Origin: Azohydromonas lata NBRC 102462
GTDB lineage: Bacteria > Pseudomonadota > Gammaproteobacteria > Burkholderiales > Burkholderiaceae_C
Direction of reading: 5' to 3'
Assembly: GCF_001571085.1 (NCBI RefSeq)
Contig: NZ_BCTC01000049.1
Coordinates: forward strand, 1-45,960
Length of the DNA stretch: 45,960 nucleotides
Part shown: in pieces, positions 15,258-23,756 of the stretch
Position numbering within the stretch: the stretch's first letter is position 1
Layout of the letters: each line of letters opens with the position of its first letter
Notes under the pieces: generated by a model
What the model was told of the DNA's origin: nothing
Database searches by the model: none
The model's input: only the letters and a program-made list of their open reading frames with translations
Program-made: the position numbers and the translations under genes

Positions 15258-18200
15258 TCAGGCGGCCGCCGTGCGGCCCAAGGGCTCCAGCGCGAACAGC
15301 TCGTCCAACTGCTGCGGCGCCACGGGCTTGGTGAGGTGCCGGTCGAACCCCGCTTCCAGCGCGGCCTGCTTGTCCTGCGCCTGCCCCCAGCCGGTGAGCG
15401 CCACCAGCAGCAACGCCGCGCCACCGGGCTGCGCGCGGATGCGGCGCGCCACCTCGTAGCCGCTGATGCCCGGCAGGCCGATGTCCACGATGGCCAGCGC
15501 CGGGCGGAACGCCTGCGCCAGCGCCACGGCGGCCAGCCCGTCGTGCGCGGTGCGCACCTCGTGGCCCTGCAGCTCCAGCAGCAGCGCCAGGCTTTCGGCG
15601 GCATCGGGGTTGTCGTCCACCACCATGACGCGGCGCGCGGCAGCCTGCGGCGCGCCCGCGGGCGCGCCGTCGTCCTGCTGCGGCGCCACGGCGCCGGGCT
15701 GCGCCGGCAGCGGCAGCCGCAGCTCGAATTCGCTGCCGCACCCCGCACCCTCGCTGCGCGCGCTCAACTGCCCGCCGTGCAGCACGGCCAGCGCCCGCGC
15801 CAGCGCCAGGCCCACGCCCAGGCCGCCGTGCGTGCGCTCCAGCGCGGGCTGCACCTGGGAAAACATGTCGAAGATGTGCGGCAGGTGCTCGGCGGCCAGC
15901 CCTATGCCGTTGTCCGTGACGGTGACGACCACTTCGCCCGCGGCGCCCTGTGCCTCCCCTGCGCCCTGGTCGCCGCTTTCGGCCCCGTCGCCCTCCTTGT
16001 TCTCCTCGCGCCGCACGGCCAGCGCGATGCGCCCGCCCTGCGGCGTGTACTGCGCGGCGTTGTTGAGCAGGTTGAGCAGCAGTTGCGTGAGGCGCGCGGC
16101 GTCGCCCACCAGGTGCAGCGGCTCCTGCGGCAGCGACACGCCGAGCGCATGGCGCCGCGCCTGCATCTGCGGCAGCGCGGCGTCCACGGCGCCCTGCACC
16201 ACCTCCGACAGCGCCAGCGGCTCGCGGCGCAGCTCCAGGCGACCCTGGCTGATGCGGGCGATCTCCAACAAGTCGTCCACCAGCCGCGTGAGCTGGCGCA
16301 ACTGCCGCTGCAGCAGCTCGTGCGACCAGCGCAACTGAGCGTCCTCGGCCGGCAGGCGCAGGCGCTGGATTTCCAGCGCGTTGCGCATGGGCGCCAGCGG
16401 GTTGCGCAGCTCGTGGGCCAGGGTGGCGAGGAACTCGTCCTTGCGCCGCGCGGCGTGCTGCAGCTCGGCGTTCAGGCGCTGCAGCTCCTGCTCGGCGCCC
16501 TTGCGCTCGGTGATGTCTATGCCCAGCCCGTAGAGCATGGCCGGCTGCCCGGCGGCGTCGGCCACGATGCGGCCGCGCCCTTCCATCCAGCGCCACTGCC
16601 CGCCGGCATGGCGGAAGCGGAACTCCACCGCGTAGTCGCCCGCCTGGCGTATGCCCTCTTGCACGGCGTCGCGCACGGCCTCGCGGTCCTCGGGGTGGAG
16701 CAAGGCCAGGAAGTCCGCCTCGCTGCCGCCGAAGCTGCCCGGCGCCAGGCCGAAGATCTCCTCCAGCTCGTGGCTCCACCACTCGCACCCGGTGGAGAGG
16801 TCGCGCGACCACGCGCCCATGCGCCCGGCGCGCATGGCCAGGCCCAGCACGTCGCGGCTCTCGCGCAGCCGCGCCTGGGCATGCGCCGTCTCCAGCGCGA
16901 ACCAGGTGCGCTGCGCGAGCTGCTCCACCAGCGCGATCTCGTCGCGCTCCCAGCGGCGCGGGCCGCGCTGGTGCACGGACAGCGCGGCGACGAGCTTGCC
17001 GTCCTTGACCAGCGGCACGCACAACTGCGCCACCAGCCCAAGCGCGGCGTAGGCCGCGCGCGTGCCGCCGTCGGCCAGCCGCGGGTCGCTGCGCACGTCT
17101 TCCACCACGAAGGTTTCACCGGCGGACAAGGCCTGGCGCAGCGCGAGGCCGAAGTCCGCCATGCGGTGCACGCCGGCGATGCTGGGCACGCCGTCGGCGT
17201 AGTCGTGCAGCACGCGGGCATGGCGGCCGTCGTCCTCGAACTCGGCGTACAGGCAGCGGCTGGCCCCCAGGTGGCGGCCCAGGCGCTGCGCCACCTCGCG
17301 CTGCACCGCGCGCGGGTCGCGCTGCGCGGCCGTGGCCTCGTGCATGGACACCAGCAGTCGGTGCAGCGCCTCGCTGCGGCGCAGCGCCTGCTCGACCTCG
17401 TGGCGCTCGCTCACGTCCAGCAGCACGCCGGTGGTGCGCACGGCGCGGCGCTGCGCCCCCTCGCCATCGAAGAGGGTCTGCGCGCGCGCGCTGACCCAGC
17501 GCAGCGCGCCGTCGGGGTGCAGCACGCGGTACTCCAGCGTGAACACGCCGTCACCGCGCGGGTCCTCGGCGGCGCGGCGGCGGCTTTCATACACCTCGCG
17601 GTCCAGGGGATGGACGGCGTCCCGCAGCGATTGGGCGTCCACCGCCAGGCGCGGCGGCCAGCCCAGCAGCTCACGCAGCTCGGCGCTGGCGTGCAGCGTG
17701 GCGGCGGCGTGGTCCAGGTCGAAGATGCCCATGTCCGCGGCGCGCACGGCCAGCGCCAGCCGCTCCTCGCTGCGCGCCTGCGCCTGCGCGGCGCGCATGC
17801 GCGCTGAAATGTCATGGACCATGACGGCGATGCCTTCCACGCGACCCTTTGGGCCGCGGTGCGGCACGTAGCTGGCCTCGATGCAGCGCCGGCCCGCGCC
17901 CCGGATGTAGAGCTCGGCCTCGTACTGCACGGCCTCGCCCGCGAGCACGCGCGCCATGCGCGGGCCCACGGCGCGCCAGGCGTCCTCGCCCACCACGTCG
18001 GCCACGCGGCGGCCCACGATGCGCTCGCGCGGCAGGCCGAACCACTGCTCGTAGGCCTGGTTGACGAAGCGGTAGCGGCAGTCGCCGTCCACGTAGGCGA
18101 TGAGCGCGGGCACGTTGTCGGTGATGAGCTGCAGGCGCTCCTCGGCCTGGCGGCGCAGCGCCTGCGCGGCCTTCTCGGCGGTGATGTCGCGCGCCACCTT

Positions 18201-18560
18201 GGACACGCCCACCACGCGCCCGCTGCGGTCGCGCACGGGCGAGATGCCCAGCAGCACGTCGATGCGTCGGCCCGCGCGGGTGAGGCGCACGGTTTCGTGG
18301 TGCGCCACGCGCTCGCCGCCGGCCACGCGGCGCAGCATGGCCAGCGCCTCCTCGGTGCGGTCGTCGGGCACGATCAATGCCAAGGGATGGCCCAGGGCCT
18401 CGGCGGCCGTGTAACCGTACATGCGCTCGGCCCCGGCGTTCCAGGAGGTGATCACGCCGTCCAGCGTGGTGCTGAGGATGGCGTCGTCGGACGACGACAC
18501 GATGGCTGCCAGCAGCGCCTGCATATCGCCGCTTGGGCAGCCGTGGGAACTCTCGGACAT
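15258..18560 (-). CDS. Multi-PAS/GAF hybrid sensor histidine kinase
   Basis: 1100 residues from ATG 18560, with GAGGAAAGG upstream. Order by eye: PAS at about 14-130 (ILSTTLDGVITSWNAGAERMYGYTA), PAS at 143-260, PAS at 268-390, GAF at about 400-560 (AVQREVAQRLGRHLGASRCLY, AQLCVPLVKDGKLVAALSVHQ), PAS at 565-690, HisKA with H716 in LAHELRNPLAP, HATPase (LLNLLNNAAQYTPQGG; VTDNGIGL; GLGVGLALARAL), and a C-terminal receiver with acceptor D1026 (IVDIGLPGISG). There are no membrane helices, so it senses cytosolic cues. No separate response regulator is adjacent; phosphate may leave through the built-in receiver to a phosphotransfer protein. Confidence 0.95.
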   Translation of the reverse strand: MSESSHGCPSGDMQALLAAIVSSSDDAILSTTLDGVITSWNAGAERMYGYTAAEALGHPLALIVPDDRTEEALAMLRRVAGGERVAHHETVRLTRAGRRIDVLLGISPVRDRSGRVVGVSKVARDITAEKAAQALRRQAEERLQLITDNVPALIAYVDGDCRYRFVNQAYEQWFGLPRERIVGRRVADVVGEDAWRAVGPRMARVLAGEAVQYEAELYIRGAGRRCIEASYVPHRGPKGRVEGIAVMVHDISARMRAAQAQARSEERLALAVRAADMGIFDLDHAAATLHASAELRELLGWPPRLAVDAQSLRDAVHPLDREVYESRRRAAEDPRGDGVFTLEYRVLHPDGALRWVSARAQTLFDGEGAQRRAVRTTGVLLDVSERHEVEQALRRSEALHRLLVSMHEATAAQRDPRAVQREVAQRLGRHLGASRCLYAEFEDDGRHARVLHDYADGVPSIAGVHRMADFGLALRQALSAGETFVVEDVRSDPRLADGGTRAAYAALGLVAQLCVPLVKDGKLVAALSVHQRGPRRWERDEIALVEQLAQRTWFALETAHAQARLRESRDVLGLAMRAGRMGAWSRDLSTGCEWWSHELEEIFGLAPGSFGGSEADFLALLHPEDREAVRDAVQEGIRQAGDYAVEFRFRHAGGQWRWMEGRGRIVADAAGQPAMLYGLGIDITERKGAEQELQRLNAELQHAARRKDEFLATLAHELRNPLAPMRNALEIQRLRLPAEDAQLRWSHELLQRQLRQLTRLVDDLLEIARISQGRLELRREPLALSEVVQGAVDAALPQMQARRHALGVSLPQEPLHLVGDAARLTQLLLNLLNNAAQYTPQGGRIALAVRREENKEGDGAESGDQGAGEAQGAAGEVVVTVTDNGIGLAAEHLPHIFDMFSQVQPALERTHGGLGVGLALARALAVLHGGQLSARSEGAGCGSEFELRLPLPAQPGAVAPQQDDGAPAGAPQAAARRVMVVDDNPDAAESLALLLELQGHEVRTAHDGLAAVALAQAFRPALAIVDIGLPGISGYEVARRIRAQPGGAALLLVALTGWGQAQDKQAALEAGFDRHLTKPVAPQQLDELFALEPLGRTAAA

Positions 18561-18728
18561 GGCGGCCTTTCCTCAGACGGTCGGCCTGCAGTGGCCCGGC
18601 CCCTCGCCGAACCGGCGCCGTCAGGCGGCCTGCCGCGTCCTTTGGGCCGGATAGAGGGCAAGCGGCATGCCGCCAGCCCGCGCGGGCCGTGGGCCCGCAC
18701 CACGGGCCGGGAAATGAGCCTCAGGGTT

Positions 18729-19424
18729 TCATGAGCCGCAGCCGGGCGGCGCCGGGCCTGCGGCGCCCGCCGGCCGCTGGCGGGCCTGCACGTCCGCGAC
18801 GAAGCGGCCAAAGGCGTCCAGCAGCGGCGCGGCCTGGAAGCAGGGGCCTTCGAGCATGGCCAGCGCCTGCACGGTGGCTTCCAGCGTGGAGACCTGGTCG
18901 GCCCGCCGCGCCGCGCGGATGGCGCGGTAGCGCGTGGGCTGCGGCGCGTCCAGCGACAGCCGCGGCAGCGCGGCCAGGGCGGGGTGTTCGAGCAGCATGC
19001 GCAGGCTCTTGCGCCAGGTCGCGTCGATCACGACGAGCCGCAGCGGCGCGCCGGCGGCCGGCGGGGCCGGCGGCGCGGGCGCGGCCGGCACGTCCGGGTA
19101 GAGCAGCCGTGCCTGCCTGCCGGGGCGGTGCAGCAGGGCCTGCAGCGCCGCGGGCTCGAAGCGCTCGCCGACCACCACCTCGCAGTGCGCCAGCGACAGC
19201 CGCAGCAGCGCCACGCTGTTCTTGGCCTGGCGCTGCTCCTGCGGGTGCTGAAGCACCAGCACCTCGGTGCGGTGGCCGGTGGGCCGCGCCAGCGCGCACA
19301 GGCAGGTGGCCTGCGGGCGCAGGCAGCGCGCGCACACCGCGCGGCGGTGCGCAGACGGGCCTGGATCGCCGGCCGGCCCGGCTCCGGAGCCAGTGCCGCC
19401 GTGGCCGGGCGGGGCCGGTTGCAC
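18729..19424 (-). CDS. DTW-domain tRNA-uridine aminocarboxypropyltransferase
   Basis: The DTW domain is clear: CARCLRPQATCLC with four Cys that probably bind zinc, VLQHPQEQRQAKNS, the core VVIDATWRKS, and DAPQPTRYRAIRAA. Members of this family (TapT/YfiP) transfer the aminocarboxypropyl group of SAM to uridine 47 of tRNA, forming acp3U. No ATG fits the start; GTG 19424, just after the phnA stop, gives 231 residues, and GTG 19337 gives a shorter form beginning just before CARC. The tight spacing to phnA suggests co-transcription. Start uncertain, family confident. Confidence 0.85.
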   Translation of the reverse strand: MQPAPPGHGGTGSGAGPAGDPGPSAHRRAVCARCLRPQATCLCALARPTGHRTEVLVLQHPQEQRQAKNSVALLRLSLAHCEVVVGERFEPAALQALLHRPGRQARLLYPDVPAAPAPPAPPAAGAPLRLVVIDATWRKSLRMLLEHPALAALPRLSLDAPQPTRYRAIRAARRADQVSTLEATVQALAMLEGPCFQAAPLLDAFGRFVADVQARQRPAGAAGPAPPGCGS

Positions 19425-19429
19425 CCGGC

Positions 19430-19768
19430 TCAAGCCTTCTTGACGAACTCGGACTTCAACTGCATGGCGCCGAAGCCGTCGATCTTGCAGTCGATGTCGT
19501 GGTCGCCTTCGACCAGCCGGATGTTCTTCACCTTGGTGCCGACCTTGATGGCGGTGGACGAGCCCTTGACCTTCAGGTCCTTGACGAGCGTGACCGTGTC
19601 GCCGTCCTGCAGCACGTTGCCGTGCGCGTCCTTCCACACGCGCTGGGCCGCTTGGGCCGGCGCGGCGTCGGGGCTCCATTCGTGCGCGCACTCCGGACAG
19701 ACCAGCAGGGCGCCGTCTTCATAGGTGAACGCGGAGTTGCAGGCGGGGCAAGGGGGCAGGCTGCTCAT
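19430..19768 (-). CDS. phnA: PhnA-family zinc-ribbon protein
   Basis: 112 residues from ATG 19768. An N-terminal zinc ribbon (PCPACNSAF...[11 protein letters not shown]) is followed by an SH3-like domain ([62 protein letters not shown]), the full PhnA/YjdM pattern. Despite the name, most PhnA proteins are not part of C-P lyase and their role is unclear. Length is standard. The DTW gene follows within a few bases. Confidence 0.95.
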   Translation of the reverse strand: MSSLPPCPACNSAFTYEDGALLVCPECAHEWSPDAAPAQAAQRVWKDAHGNVLQDGDTVTLVKDLKVKGSSTAIKVGTKVKNIRLVEGDHDIDCKIDGFGAMQLKSEFVKKA

Positions 19769-19910
19769 GGGCGGATGAATTCTTCAGGAAGGCACGCCGG
19801 CCGCACTCACGGGTGGGTGCGGCCGGCAAAGCCTGGCAGGCGCTTGCACACGCCCGCGCAGGTCACGACCCCCGATTTTGCCGGCTCTCCTGACGGTGGC
19901 CGGCACCCGC

Positions 19911-20528
19911 TCAGGCCGCGACGGCCTCGCTGCCGGCCTGCTTGGCCTGCGCCAGCGCGGCGGCGCGGGCCTCGGGGCCCATGGCCACGCCCTCGGCGCG
20001 CACCACGTCCACGTCGGTGATGCCCAGGAAGCCGAAGACGGCGCGCAGGTAGGCCTCCTGGTGGTCCATGGCCTGTTCATAGGCCGTGCCGGCGTAGCGG
20101 CCGCCGCGGGCCGAGGCGACCACGACCTTGCGACCGCCGGCCAGGCCCACCGGGCCTTCGGCCGTGTAGCGGAAGGTGCGGCCGGCCTGCGCGATGCGGT
20201 CTATCCACGCCTTGAGTTGCGTGGGCACCGAGAAGTTGTACATGGGCGCGCCCACGATCACGACGTCCGCGGCCAGGAACTCGGCCAGCAGCTCCTCGGT
20301 GAGCGCCAGCTCGCGCGCCACAACCTCGCCCGTGGGAGCGGGGGCGCCGGGCGCGGGGCGCAGGGCCTGCAGCAGCTCGCCGTCCAGGTGCGCGATGGGC
20401 TGCGCCGCCAGGTCGCGGTAGGTCACTTGGGCGCCGGTGGCCTGGTAGGCCGAGGCCAGCGAGGCCGTCAGCTCGCGCGTTGCCGAGGCGCCACCGAGCG
20501 GGCTGGAATCCAGATGCAAAACCTTCAT
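19911..20528 (-). CDS. azoR: FMN-dependent NADH-azoreductase
   Basis: 205 residues from ATG 20528, with GGAG upstream. The flavodoxin-like fold is shown by MKVLHLDSSPLGGASATREL at the start (phosphate loop), VVIVGAPMYNFSVPTQLKAWIDRIAQAGRTFRYT around residues 88-121, and VVVASARGGRYAG near 135. These are the AzoR signatures for FMN and NADH binding. The enzyme reduces azo dyes and quinones in two-electron steps, protecting against quinone stress. Transcribed alone; no operator is visible. Confidence 0.95.
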   Translation of the reverse strand: MKVLHLDSSPLGGASATRELTASLASAYQATGAQVTYRDLAAQPIAHLDGELLQALRPAPGAPAPTGEVVARELALTEELLAEFLAADVVIVGAPMYNFSVPTQLKAWIDRIAQAGRTFRYTAEGPVGLAGGRKVVVASARGGRYAGTAYEQAMDHQEAYLRAVFGFLGITDVDVVRAEGVAMGPEARAAALAQAKQAGSEAVAA

Positions 20529-20651
20529 GGCGTACTCCGTTGAAATCCGTTGAAGCAGTTAATCACTGCATGGACAAAAGGATAGGTACGCCAAGCCCGG
20601 CCTCCATGTGGGAGGCCGTGAACGCTGAATTCTGGATTTTTGAAGGCTGGA

Positions 20652-22769
20652 TCAGGCGCCGGCTTCGCGCAGCGCCTGGGGGGCTTCCGGCGGGCGCGGG
20701 CCGGCCTGGCGCTCCTGCAGCCACTGCAGCAGCGCGGCCGCGGGCATTGGGCGGGCGAACCAGTAGCCCTGCAGCAGGTCGCAGCCCAGCGCGGTGAGGG
20801 CTTGGGCGTGGGCGGCGGTTTCCACGCCCTCGGCCACGGTGCGCACGCCAAAGGCGGCGGCCAGGCCCACAACGGCGCGGACGATGTGCATGTCGCCCTC
20901 GTCGGTGAGCATGCGCCGCACGAAGCCCTGGTCGATCTTGAGCCACTTCACCGGGAGCTGGCGCAGGTAGTGCAGCGAGGAGTAGCCGGTGCCGAAGTCG
21001 TCCAGCGCGAAGCACACGCCCAACTGCGCGCAGGCCTCCATGGCCTGCGCCACGGCGGCCAGGTCGGCCAGCGCGGCGGTTTCCAGCACCTCCAGCTCCA
21101 GCCGCCCGCGCGGCACGCCGTGCTCGCGGGCCAGCAGCGCCACGCGCGACGTGAACTGCGGGTGCAGCAGCGTGGCGGCGCACAGGTTCAGGCTCAGCGA
21201 CATGTCGTGGCCTTCGAGCGTCCAGCGCCCAAGCTGCGCCATGCCCTGCTCCAGCACCAGCCAGTCGATCTCGCACTCCAGCTCCGTGCCGTGGATCTGC
21301 GGCAGGAACTCGCCCGGCGTGAGCACGCCGCGCACGGGGTGCAGCCAGCGCAGCAGCCCTTCGGCGCCCACGGGGCGCTGGGTGCGCGCTTCCACCTTGG
21401 GCTGGAAGTACAGGCACAGCTCGCCGCCGAGCAGCGCCTCGTGCAGCGCCGTGGCGTGCTGCTCGCGCGCGGCCACCTCGGCCTCGTCGCCGACGACGAG
21501 GCACGCCAGGTTCTTGCCCTGGCGCTTGGCGCGCAGCATGGCCTGGTCGGCATTGCGCAGCAGCCGCTCCGGCGTGGTGCCGTGCTGCGGGAACAGCGCG
21601 ATGCCCAGGCTGGCGGTCACGCGCGCCTCGCGCCCCATGAGGGTGTAGGGTGCGCCCAGCGTGGCGAGCACGCGCTCGGCCAGCGCGCCGACCTCGGCCT
21701 CGCTGGGCGCGTGGTCCAGGATGAGGACGAACTCGTCGCCGCCCAAGCGCGCCACGGTGTCGCCGGCGCGCAGGGCCAGGCGCATGCGCTCGGCGGCCTG
21801 CACCAGCAGCTCGTCGCCCACGGGGTGGCCCCAGGCGTCGTTGACGGCCTTGAAGCCGTCCAGGTCCAGCGAGCACACGGCCAGCGGCTCGCGACGGCGC
21901 TCGGCCTGCGCGATCTGCGTCTGCAGCCGGTCGGTGAGCAGCACGCGGTTGGGCAGCCCGGTGAGCGGGTCGTAGTGGGCCAGCCGCTCCAGCGTTTCCT
22001 GCTGGCGCTTGAGCCGGGTGATGTCGCTGAAGATGGCGACGTAGTGGGTGTGGCGCCCCTGCTCGTCGCGCACGGCGGAGATGCGCAGCAGCTCGGCCAG
22101 CAGTGCGCCATCGGCGCGGCGGTTCCAGATCTCGCCGCTCCACTGGCCGGTGGACAGCAGCTCGCCCCACATCGCCTCGTAGAAGGCCTTGTCGTGGCGG
22201 CCGCTGGACAGGAGGGCCGGCGTGCGGCCCAGCACCTGCTCGCGGCGGTAGCCGGTGATGTCCTGGAAAGCGGCGTTGACCTCCAGGATGCGGCCCTGCG
22301 GGTCGGTGATGGCGATGCCTTCGCGCGCACCGTCGAAGACGCTGGCCGACAGGCGCAGCCGCTCCTCGGTGGCGCGGCGCTCGCTCACGTCCACCAGCGT
22401 GCCGGCCACGCCGCGCACGAGGCCCTGGGCGTCCAGCGCGGGCCGCGCGGCGACCTCCACCCACTTGAAGTCGCCCCCGGCCAGCAGCAGCCGCAGCGTC
22501 TGGCGCCATTCGGCCTGGTCGCCCTCCAGCAGCGCCAGGCAGCGGCCTTGCGCGCTGTCGCGGTCCAGCGGGTGCACATCCTGCAAGAAGGCGCACCCCA
22601 GGCTGGAAAGGGGCTCGCGGCCGCTCAAGCCGGCCCAGGACGGGTTGAGAAAAGCCCAGCGCCCCTGGACATCGATGCGGAACACCACCTCGCGCAGGTT
22701 GTGGACGACGCAGGACGCATCGGCCGTGGCGGCAGCGGATTCGGGGCGACAGGGGGACTGAAAATTCAT
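20652..22769 (-). CDS. PAS-PAS-GGDEF-EAL cyclic-di-GMP protein
   Basis: 705 residues from ATG 22769. Two PAS domains (about 20-145 and 150-270), a GGDEF domain with intact motif at 343-347 (ARLGGDEFVLIL), and an EAL domain. The EAL signature reads EGL (GAEGLLRWLHP), keeping the catalytic Glu but changing the middle residue. Other metal and catalytic residues look present: LNLCAATL, LEVLETAAL, ALDDFGTGYSSL, LKIDQGFV, AEGVET, LLQGYWFARPM. The protein is therefore predicted to be able both to make and to degrade cyclic di-GMP, or to use one domain as a regulator. No membrane helices. A GC hairpin sits directly before its start codon. Confidence 0.93.
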   Translation of the reverse strand: MNFQSPCRPESAAATADASCVVHNLREVVFRIDVQGRWAFLNPSWAGLSGREPLSSLGCAFLQDVHPLDRDSAQGRCLALLEGDQAEWRQTLRLLLAGGDFKWVEVAARPALDAQGLVRGVAGTLVDVSERRATEERLRLSASVFDGAREGIAITDPQGRILEVNAAFQDITGYRREQVLGRTPALLSSGRHDKAFYEAMWGELLSTGQWSGEIWNRRADGALLAELLRISAVRDEQGRHTHYVAIFSDITRLKRQQETLERLAHYDPLTGLPNRVLLTDRLQTQIAQAERRREPLAVCSLDLDGFKAVNDAWGHPVGDELLVQAAERMRLALRAGDTVARLGGDEFVLILDHAPSEAEVGALAERVLATLGAPYTLMGREARVTASLGIALFPQHGTTPERLLRNADQAMLRAKRQGKNLACLVVGDEAEVAAREQHATALHEALLGGELCLYFQPKVEARTQRPVGAEGLLRWLHPVRGVLTPGEFLPQIHGTELECEIDWLVLEQGMAQLGRWTLEGHDMSLSLNLCAATLLHPQFTSRVALLAREHGVPRGRLELEVLETAALADLAAVAQAMEACAQLGVCFALDDFGTGYSSLHYLRQLPVKWLKIDQGFVRRMLTDEGDMHIVRAVVGLAAAFGVRTVAEGVETAAHAQALTALGCDLLQGYWFARPMPAAALLQWLQERQAGPRPPEAPQALREAGA

Positions 22770-22776
22770 GCCGGAA

Positions 22777-22850
22777 ACGAAACGGCCGCCGGATGCGGCG
22801 GCCAACGGGTATTTTTCGCCCGCACGGCCGGTCTGGCCGTTTTCTTACCA
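22777..22850. promoter_or_regulatory. Paired GC hairpins between YceI and GGDEF/EAL genes
   Basis: Hairpin A is at 22784-22803 (GGCCGCC-6-GGCGGCC); read leftward it is followed by GTTTCGTTT and then the start codon of the GGDEF/EAL gene. Hairpin B, at about 22827-22843 (ACGGCC..GGCCGT), is followed by TTTTCTT on the plus strand. Either could end the leftward dinG-yceI transcript, or hairpin A could control the leader of the downstream gene. Confidence 0.5.
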
Positions 22851-23003
22851 GTGGTGTCGTGAAAGGCGTCACGGCAGCGGCGAGCGCGCTGTGCGCGCCG
22901 GGCGAGCACGCCGGGCGTGGACGGGCACCGGGGCCGACCGTTCTTCTCCTGGGCGGGCCGGCGCAGTGTCCCATGCCCGCACGGGGTCTTGCCTTGATCC
23001 GGC

Positions 23004-23744
23004 TCAAGCCGGCGGCCGCGGCGCGGCGCCATCGGGGTCGCGGCGGGCGCGCAGCTCGAAATCCATCTCCAGCCGGTCTTCCACGCGCAGCGCGCCGCCC
23101 AACACCGTGAGCGGCTGCATGCCGAAGTCGCTTTGCAGCAGCACGAGGCGGCCGCGCCCGCGCAGCTCGCCGCGCTCGGCCTGCCAGTCCACCGCCACGC
23201 GCTGACGCCGCGTGACGCCGTGCAGGGCGATCTCCACGTCCACTTCGGCGGACGGGTGCGGCTCGGCCGACAGGCGCAGCCGCGCCAACGGAAAACGATA
23301 GTCCTGCAGCACGCGCTGCAGCATGTTGGCGCGCGTGCCCTCCACGGCGGCGGGCGTGGGCTGCGTGTCCAGCGCGTAGCGCGCGCGCAGCGCGGGGTCG
23401 TCCACGACCAGCCCGGACAGCAGCACGGTGACCTCGCCCTCGGCACGGCTGCCGCCGCCGGCCGGCACGCTGAAATGCCCCTGCAGCGCCGGGTGGCTGA
23501 CGACGTGGTCATGGCCCAGGCGGGCCAGCGCGCCGCCGCGACGCACGAGCACGGCGATCTCGGAGCGGGCGGGGTCCAGCGTGTAGGTGCCGGGCTCGGC
23601 GCGCAGCGTGGCGGGCGGCGGCACGGACTGGCCGGCAGGCGCGGCGGGCGGCGGCTGCGGGCCGCCTGGGTGCGGGCCGCAGGCCGTGAGGACCCAGGCC
23701 AGCAGGGCCGGCAGCAGGCGGTGCGGGGCGGGCGACGGCTTCAT
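23004..23744 (-). CDS. YceI-family lipoprotein
   Basis: 246 residues from ATG 23744. A lipobox (WVLTACGP) near residue 20 predicts lipid anchoring, followed by a Pro-rich linker. The YceI domain begins at GTYTLDPARSEIAVLVRRGGALARLGHDHVV and continues through VEIALHGVTRRQRVAVDW to the end; YceI proteins are lipocalin-like and bind isoprenoid or fatty chains in the periplasm. Many family members are not lipoproteins, so the anchor is notable. The gene starts 12 bp after the dinG stop and is probably co-transcribed with it. Confidence 0.87.
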   Translation of the reverse strand: MKPSPAPHRLLPALLAWVLTACGPHPGGPQPPPAAPAGQSVPPPATLRAEPGTYTLDPARSEIAVLVRRGGALARLGHDHVVSHPALQGHFSVPAGGGSRAEGEVTVLLSGLVVDDPALRARYALDTQPTPAAVEGTRANMLQRVLQDYRFPLARLRLSAEPHPSAEVDVEIALHGVTRRQRVAVDWQAERGELRGRGRLVLLQSDFGMQPLTVLGGALRVEDRLEMDFELRARRDPDGAAPRPPA

Positions 23745-23756
23745 GGCGGTGCCGCC

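Noticed and set aside
15240-17807. 855-codon plus-strand frame opposite the multi-PAS kinase
   Set aside because: Same shadow effect; the kinase motifs on the minus strand are intact and in order.
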